Shown: piece after piece, positions 58,407-64,000 of the stretch
How the letters are laid out: each line of letters starts with the position of its first letter
How positions within the stretch are numbered: the stretch's first letter is position 1
Assembly (NCBI RefSeq): GCF_900406815.1
Contig: NZ_OVCN01000001.1
Span: 124,001 to 188,000, forward strand
DNA: 64,000 nucleotides
Direction of reading: 5' to 3'
Origin: Acinetobacter haemolyticus
Lineage (GTDB): Bacteria; Pseudomonadota; Gammaproteobacteria; Pseudomonadales; Moraxellaceae
Notes under the pieces: generated by a model
What the model was told of the DNA's origin: nothing
Databases searched by the model: none
The model's input: only the letters and a program-made list of their open reading frames with translations
Translations under genes and position numbers: made by a program

Positions 58407-61400
58407 ATGAATTCAAAATTTCCTGTGTCTTATCAACCCATCTGTGATATTCAATTTGAAGGTCTACATCTGATTGAAGCATCGGCAGGAACAGGAAAAA
58501 CTTATACCTTGTCGAGTTTGATGGTCCGTATTTTTTTAGAAAAATATTTACCTAATCAGGTGATTGCCACAACCTTTACCCGTGCTGCCGCTGCTGAGTT
58601 AAAATGCCGTATCCGTGCTCGATTGATTGAAGTTCAACAATATTTAGAACCTCAAAGAACGGTATTGGAAAGTGATATTTATACACTTGCCATGCAAGAA
58701 TCGGATCCGTTGAAGCAACATTTACTCAAAACTTTTGCTCCACGTATTGCTTATGCCTGTGAACGCTTAAAATTGGTGATTGATCAATTAGATGAGTTAT
58801 TCGTAGGCACACTCGATAGTTTTAGCCAAAAGTTATTGCGTGAGTTTGCGTTTGAAAGTGGCAAGATTGAACGTGCTCAAATCTCCGAAGATGCCAAAGC
58901 TTATACGCGTCAATTGATTCATGATGTGTTGCGAGAATGGATTCAATCACAACCACAGCATGTGATTGATGCACTTTACAGTATTGGAGCACTGAAAAGT
59001 GTAGATCATTTTGTCGGGATGGTTGAGAGCGCTCTAAATTTTAGCTCTGCACAATTTAAGTTACCTGACATGCCCGAAATTGAGCTGGCTCAACTACAAC
59101 AGTGGCAGCAACAAGCACAGCAAATTGAACTCAGTTCTTTGGCTGAATATTTTAATTTAGATGGTGCATATTACTCTCATATTAATGGCTCTTCTTTTCG
59201 TAACAATGCCTTCAATAAATTGTTTTGTGAGTCTTTGCCACAACTCTTAAAAGCTTTGTTAGAAACTGAAAATGTGCAGGTTTTTGATGCTTATTTTGCT
59301 GGGGCGCGTGATGCTGCTTTTAAATTCCTAGACAAGCTCGATGGTCAGAAAATTTTTAAAAAATGCCCTGCTGAAGTGGCGGATGGTTTTTATCAGCATC
59401 CGACGATTCTACAACTTCAAAAACTTTGTCATGCTTTACAACAAACGCAACAACAATTCGAACAACTACAGGTGTATTTAAAAGCCTATTTGTGTATTGA
59501 AGTCAAAAAACGCTTACCACAACTTTTACAGCAAAGAGGCGAAACCACTTTTGCACAACAAATCAAAACCTTATCAGAAGCATTAAAAGGCGAACAAGGA
59601 CAACGATTTGCGGTATTTGTACAAGCTCGCTATCCGCTGATTTTGGTAGATGAGTTTCAAGACACCAACCAAGATCAGGACGATATGCTGGCAACCATTT
59701 GGCGGCATCCACAACGTTACCAAAAAGGCTGCATGATCATGGTCGGTGACCGTAAGCAGGCGATTTATGGTTTCCGTGGTGGTGATATGTTGACTTTCTT
59801 AAATGCTCATCAAGACATTATGTCGAAGCACGGGCGTGAGTATAAGTTGATTCATAACCATCGCTCAGTGAAGGAGTTGGTTGAAGTTGTGGATGTACTG
59901 TTTCAACGACAAATAGATTTTGGTGAACAAGTACTTTATGACCCCATTCAAGCGGGTTCACGTCCGCATCCTGCATTGATTGAAAATGGGCAACTCAACC
60001 CTGCACCGTTACGCTGGTTACAACTGCAAGAAGGAAATGAACAAGCAATCCAAGTGGCTTGGAAAATTCAAAGCTTACTGAATCAGGCACATTTACAGCA
60101 ATTATATTTGGAAGGAGAAAATCGCCACATTATATGTGAAGATGATATTGCGATTCTTTCACGCAGCCATCGTCAATTAGATGAAGTTCAGTATGCCATA
60201 GAGCGGTTAGGCATCCGTGTGAATCGCCCATCAAAGCGTAGCGTGTTTGATTCAAAGATTGCCCAAGATGTTGGGGCTTTACTCACTGCATTGTTGCATC
60301 CTTATGATGAAGCAAAGTTGAAGCGTGCTTTACTCAGCCGTTTATTTGGTTTTAATTTGTCACAGTTAATGGCACTTGAGCAAAGCGCGGAAGGTCTCAG
60401 TCACTATATTCAGCAGTTTGATGACATTCGAGAAATGTGGCGGACTCAAGGCTTTTTGGTGGCATGGCAACGTTGTTTAAATCAATTCGCCATTTGGCAG
60501 CAACTGGTCGCCACCCAAAGCAAAGATAATGAACGGGCGGTGGTTAATTTACGTCATCTCTCTGATATTTTGAGTCAACACAGCGAGCATGTACAAGGTA
60601 TCCAAAATCTCTATCACTGGTATTTAAAACAACTCCATTCCCCAAGTGACCGAGAATGGGAGTTAGAGCATAAGCTATCTAGTGAAGCGGGTGTGCAGTT
60701 GATGACCATTCATCAATCCAAAGGGCTAGAATTTAAAATCGTGTTCTTATTGAGTGCCAATAAACCATTCACTGAAATGCAAAAAACTTTGAATTTCTCA
60801 ACCACTGAAATTCAAGTGCCTGAGACGGGACAGACCCGAACTCAGCGTGTGGTGGCAATTGCGGATAAAAATTTTCTACAACAAACTGATTTGGATCAAC
60901 ATCAACAACGGGCTCAAGCTGAACAAAACCGTTTATGGTATGTGGCATTGACGCGTGCGAGTCATCGTGTTTACGCCGTATTTGAGCCGGAAAAGGGCGA
61001 TAAAAATAAACTCTCTGGTTTGGCATTTTGGAAAAATCAAGGGGATGCTTTTCAGCATATCTATAGTCTCGAAGACAGCTTAGTACTCGAACGACCGCAA
61101 GCGCTCAAGGCTCAGCAAGTGCAACAACTGCGATTATTAGCAGCGCAACCCTTACCTGAGCAGCGGTTTTATGCGCGTGGCAAAACCAGTTTTAGTTATT
61201 TGGCGCAGCATCTTAAGCATAAAGCCAATCGCCTCGATCGTTTAGCAAATGCGGATCAAGGTTTCGAACAGGCTGAAGATGAGTTTGATCTTTTGACTAT
61301 TGAAAGTATTGGGGTATCACACCCCATTGCTTGGATTAAGCAATACTTCCCAAAAGGAACCCTAGCAGGAAATTTCCTGCATGAGATTTTTGAGCAAATC

Positions 61401-62111
61401 GATTTCCAACGTCCAGAAACATGGATCGAGGATATTCGACGCCGTTTTAAAAACACTTATCAAAGTCTATGGTTGTTATTGTTAGAACAATATCAACAGC
61501 ATTTTCCAGAGCAGGAGAATGCCGAGCAACAGCTATATCAATGGATTGCGGCATGGCTGGCAGAAGTATTACAAACCCCGCTCAATCAAGGCTTTCAATT
61601 ACAGCAGTTGGCAGCGGGACAGTATTTATCAGAGTGTCCATTTTATTTAGCACTATCTGATCGTGTGTTAGCGATGCAACGCATACAACAGCTATTTGAA
61701 GAATATGACATTCAAATGCCTGAATTTATTGATGCAAAATCAGCACGTTATTTAAATGGTTCGATTGACTTAGTTTACTTTGATGGACAGCGCTACCATA
61801 TTGCAGATTATAAAAGTAATTACCTTGGTGAAGATCAAGCAGATTATCAATCTGCACAGATCGCTGAAAGTATGTCTTTATCCAGTTATTGGCTTCAAGC
61901 TGCTTTATATTTGGTGGCGTTACATCGTTATTTAAGTGTTAAGTTACAAAATTATCGTATCGATCAGCACTTAGGCGGTGCGTCTTATTTGTACTTACGT
62001 GGTATGAATGGGCAAGCTGATCAAGGTTATTTCTATTGGAAACCTGAAGATGAATTTATCCTGCGTTTGGATGCCATATTGGGATACTGTACTGAGGATA
62101 AATTACAATGA
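58407..62111 (+). CDS. recB: Exodeoxyribonuclease V beta subunit RecB
   Basis: RecB is the 3'-5' helicase and the only nuclease of the complex. The 1234-residue protein has SF1 motifs: I LIEASAGTGKTYTLSSL, Ia TTFTRAAAAELKCR, II ILVDEFQDTNQDQ, III VGDRKQAIYGFRGGD, V QLMTIHQSKGLEFKIVFLL and VI WYVALTRASHRVY. The C-terminal nuclease domain (about residues 960-1230) has GSIDLVYFDG and HIADYKSNYLG, the Asp and Lys of the active site. It lies three bases after recC and is probably co-translated. Confidence 0.96.
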   Translation: MNSKFPVSYQPICDIQFEGLHLIEASAGTGKTYTLSSLMVRIFLEKYLPNQVIATTFTRAAAAELKCRIRARLIEVQQYLEPQRTVLESDIYTLAMQESDPLKQHLLKTFAPRIAYACERLKLVIDQLDELFVGTLDSFSQKLLREFAFESGKIERAQISEDAKAYTRQLIHDVLREWIQSQPQHVIDALYSIGALKSVDHFVGMVESALNFSSAQFKLPDMPEIELAQLQQWQQQAQQIELSSLAEYFNLDGAYYSHINGSSFRNNAFNKLFCESLPQLLKALLETENVQVFDAYFAGARDAAFKFLDKLDGQKIFKKCPAEVADGFYQHPTILQLQKLCHALQQTQQQFEQLQVYLKAYLCIEVKKRLPQLLQQRGETTFAQQIKTLSEALKGEQGQRFAVFVQARYPLILVDEFQDTNQDQDDMLATIWRHPQRYQKGCMIMVGDRKQAIYGFRGGDMLTFLNAHQDIMSKHGREYKLIHNHRSVKELVEVVDVLFQRQIDFGEQVLYDPIQAGSRPHPALIENGQLNPAPLRWLQLQEGNEQAIQVAWKIQSLLNQAHLQQLYLEGENRHIICEDDIAILSRSHRQLDEVQYAIERLGIRVNRPSKRSVFDSKIAQDVGALLTALLHPYDEAKLKRALLSRLFGFNLSQLMALEQSAEGLSHYIQQFDDIREMWRTQGFLVAWQRCLNQFAIWQQLVATQSKDNERAVVNLRHLSDILSQHSEHVQGIQNLYHWYLKQLHSPSDREWELEHKLSSEAGVQLMTIHQSKGLEFKIVFLLSANKPFTEMQKTLNFSTTEIQVPETGQTRTQRVVAIADKNFLQQTDLDQHQQRAQAEQNRLWYVALTRASHRVYAVFEPEKGDKNKLSGLAFWKNQGDAFQHIYSLEDSLVLERPQALKAQQVQQLRLLAAQPLPEQRFYARGKTSFSYLAQHLKHKANRLDRLANADQGFEQAEDEFDLLTIESIGVSHPIAWIKQYFPKGTLAGNFLHEIFEQIDFQRPETWIEDIRRRFKNTYQSLWLLLLEQYQQHFPEQENAEQQLYQWIAAWLAEVLQTPLNQGFQLQQLAAGQYLSECPFYLALSDRVLAMQRIQQLFEEYDIQMPEFIDAKSARYLNGSIDLVYFDGQRYHIADYKSNYLGEDQADYQSAQIAESMSLSSYWLQAALYLVALHRYLSVKLQNYRIDQHLGGASYLYLRGMNGQADQGYFYWKPEDEFILRLDAILGYCTEDKLQ

Positions 62112-62158
62112 GGTGTGTAGATAAAATGGGTAAATTTAAATTAAACAAAATCTTATCT

Positions 62159-62230
62159 TGTGGATAAGCATGTTTATAACCTTGTGGACAAGCGTGTGGG
62201 TAAGTTTGAGGATAACTCTGTGGAAAAACT
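62159..62230 (+). repeat. Array of six 12-bp units resembling DnaA boxes
   Basis: Units begin at 62159, 62171, 62183, 62195, 62207 and 62219, exactly 12 bases apart. Their first nine bases are TGTGGATAA, TGTTTATAA, TGTGGACAA, TGTGGGTAA, TGAGGATAA and TGTGGAAAA. TGTGGATAA is the complement of the consensus DnaA box TTATCCACA; the first is a perfect match, four have one mismatch and one has two. The array covers the start region of recD. Confidence 0.9.
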
Positions 62231-63971
62231 AAACAATGATCAGTCAGAGCAAATGACTTGGTTGAATATGTGGAGTAATTATCTTACACAAGTTCCATTT
62301 TCTCAATCAGCTCAAACAGTTAGCGCTGCACAAGTGCTTCAGCAACTGATCGAAGCCAGTCTACAAGGCGATAGTTGTATAGATGTTGATTCACTTCAAC
62401 TTGAAGCTTTGAGTGATTTAGCTATTTCAAGCGAAAACGCAATGACTCAAGTCGCCCCATGCGTCTACGATCAGCAGGGCTTGGCATTATACCGATATTG
62501 GCAGCTAGAACAACGCTTGGCACAGCAGATTTGTCGATTAAAACGACAAATGACACAAGCAATTGATGTTTCTGAATATCAAGCCTTACTAGATGATGAA
62601 TTTCAACAAGCAGCGCTGAAAATGGTACTTGAACAGTGGTTGAGTATTATCACGGGTGGTCCGGGGACAGGTAAAACGTATACTTTGGCACGCATCATTG
62701 CTGCTTTGAACCAAATTATTCCTGATATTCGTATTGCTATGGCTGCACCAACGGGGAAGGCCGCGCAGCGAATGCAAGAGGCATTGCAAAACTCATTTAA
62801 CGATCCAAAATTAATTGCATCGGGTTTAGTCACCGATGAATTGCGTAATCAAACCACACAGACCCTGCATCGTTTATTGGGTATGGGAAATCGACAAATT
62901 CCACGATTCAACGCAAAACAGCCACTACCTTATGATGTTATTGTCGTTGATGAGGCTTCTATGTTGGATTTAAGCCTTGCAACAGCCCTATTTGAAGCTG
63001 TGCCTGATTCTTGTCGAATCATTTTATTAGGCGATGCCAATCAATTGGCTTCCGTCGATGTCGGATCAGTTTTAGCGGATTTACAGCAAGTCACGGACTT
63101 AGCAGGGAATCGGGTACAACTTAAAAATAGTCGTCGCTTTTCAGATGAAGCTAAAATTGGTCAATTGGCACGGTTTATTCAAACACAACAAGATTCTGCA
63201 AATCATCATTCAGTCTTAACTCAACTTGAACAGGAGATTGTAAAGCCTGCTTCTTTGCAAGAAATGGTTTTGAGTAAAGAAATGTCTGATGCGATCCAGT
63301 TGGAATATTTACCTGAGCAACAGGGTATAGAGGTTGAACAATATCAGCAGAAATTGATGTATGGATTTCAAGGTTATGCTGAAATATTAAAAGTTTATTT
63401 GCAGGCAGATCAGCCAGAGCAATATATCCAAAAAGTGATAGAGACTTTTGATGATTATCGAATCTTGGCGGCAGTGAAACATGGTGTTTTAGGGATTGAA
63501 CAACTCAATCGCTATGCCGAAAGATGGTTGAATCAGCAGCTTAAACAAATCGCGGTTGCAGAATGGTATGTCGGTCGTCCTGTAATGATGACTTATAATG
63601 ATTATCAGCTCGGGATCTCAAATGGTGATATCGGGATCTGCTTTAAACATCGGACCCAACCACAGCAATTCGAAGTGTTTTTCCCTAGTTTAAATAAATG
63701 GATTTCTGCCCATCGATTGCCACGTAATATGCAAACCGCTTTTGCTTTAACCATTCATAAATCCCAAGGCTCTGAGTTCACCCATACCGCAATTGTGCTA
63801 GATGCAAATGCAGAAAAACTCCTTAGTCAGGAACTGATTTATACAGCAGTTACACGGGCTAAAAAAGTGGTCACATTGCTGGCGGATCGGAATGCTTTGT
63901 TACAAGCGCTTACAGTACGCACAGTTCGCCGCAGTGGTTTAGTACAAAAGATCAATTTCCAAGGATTGTGA
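62220..63971 (+). CDS. recD: Exodeoxyribonuclease V alpha subunit RecD
   Basis: RecD is the fast 5'-3' SF1B helicase of RecBCD. Motif I is IITGGPGTGKTYTLARIIAAL, cited as GGPGTGKTYTL; motif II VIVVDEASMLDLSLATAL; motif III ILLGDANQLASVDVGSVLADL, cited as LLGDANQLASVDVG; motif V TIHKSQGSEFTHTAIVL; motif VI YTAVTRAKKVVTLLAD. The frame is open from GTG 62160, but the stretch 62160-62219 encodes a four-residue repeat from the DnaA-box-like array. GTG 62220 has GAGG eight bases upstream and is my choice; ATG 62253 is another candidate. About 583 residues from 62220, close to E. coli's 608. Confidence 0.93.
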   Translation: MEKLNNDQSEQMTWLNMWSNYLTQVPFSQSAQTVSAAQVLQQLIEASLQGDSCIDVDSLQLEALSDLAISSENAMTQVAPCVYDQQGLALYRYWQLEQRLAQQICRLKRQMTQAIDVSEYQALLDDEFQQAALKMVLEQWLSIITGGPGTGKTYTLARIIAALNQIIPDIRIAMAAPTGKAAQRMQEALQNSFNDPKLIASGLVTDELRNQTTQTLHRLLGMGNRQIPRFNAKQPLPYDVIVVDEASMLDLSLATALFEAVPDSCRIILLGDANQLASVDVGSVLADLQQVTDLAGNRVQLKNSRRFSDEAKIGQLARFIQTQQDSANHHSVLTQLEQEIVKPASLQEMVLSKEMSDAIQLEYLPEQQGIEVEQYQQKLMYGFQGYAEILKVYLQADQPEQYIQKVIETFDDYRILAAVKHGVLGIEQLNRYAERWLNQQLKQIAVAEWYVGRPVMMTYNDYQLGISNGDIGICFKHRTQPQQFEVFFPSLNKWISAHRLPRNMQTAFALTIHKSQGSEFTHTAIVLDANAEKLLSQELIYTAVTRAKKVVTLLADRNALLQALTVRTVRRSGLVQKINFQGL

Positions 63972-64000
63972 ACTTATTCTTCAAAATTCACATCTTTGTA

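Noticed and set aside
62159..62230. Chromosomal replication origin
   Set aside because: dnaA, dnaN, rpmH and gidA are absent and the array lies in the recD start region; an AT-rich unwinding element is not evident beyond the short upstream stretch.

Overview
The window is chromosomal DNA from a gammaproteobacterium that is almost certainly an Acinetobacter. The moderately AT-rich sequence, the two-domain polyphosphate:AMP phosphotransferase very like the A. johnsonii enzyme, the ubiE-ubiJ-ubiB-hisIE order, the pilB-pilC-pilD-coaE cluster and the Mrp operon with a fused A/B subunit all fit that genus. I cannot name the species. I see no integrase, transposase, CRISPR array or rRNA. Most of the window looks like core genome, with one clear accessory block around a giant secreted protein.

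Layout. 1-4.4 kb: 3' part of an LpxO-like lipid A hydroxylase, uvrC, an acyl-CoA thioesterase and pgsA. 4.6-9.2 kb: an IclR-type regulator divergent from an aaeB-aaeX-aaeA-like aromatic acid efflux operon, with a cluster of AATTATC half-sites between them. 9.2-12 kb: ruvX, yqgE and recN on the minus strand. 12.3-14.5 kb: ppnP, rlmB and an EamA transporter. 14.5-18.9 kb: coaE-pilD-pilC-pilB (type IV pilus assembly, minus strand). 19.3-26.2 kb: tpiA, secG, tRNA-Leu(GAG), two identical initiator tRNA genes, then rimP-nusA-infB-rbfA, the conserved transcription/translation cluster.

26.4-37.6 kb holds three same-strand genes: two proteins of unknown function and a 3272-residue RTX protein. The RTX protein has a serralysin-type zinc metalloprotease buried in its middle, a perfectly phased 216-bp internal tandem duplication, four C-terminal beta modules and a type I secretion-like C-terminus. 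No type I exporter genes are nearby. This block is the most unusual protein-coding region.

37.7-43.9 kb: complete Mrp Na+/H+ antiporter operon (AB fusion, C, D, E, F, G), minus strand. 44.1-47.1 kb: an ATPase with altered catalytic residues and an FBH1/UvrD-like helicase. 47.1-51.4 kb: hisIE, ubiB, ubiJ and ubiE. 51.6-54.5 kb: an unknown helical protein, the polyphosphate:AMP phosphotransferase and a small membrane-associated protein. 54.7-64 kb: recC-recB-recD, with a striking array of six 12-bp units resembling DnaA boxes over the start of recD.

Most assignments rest on motifs visible in the translated sequence and on gene order. No database search was possible.
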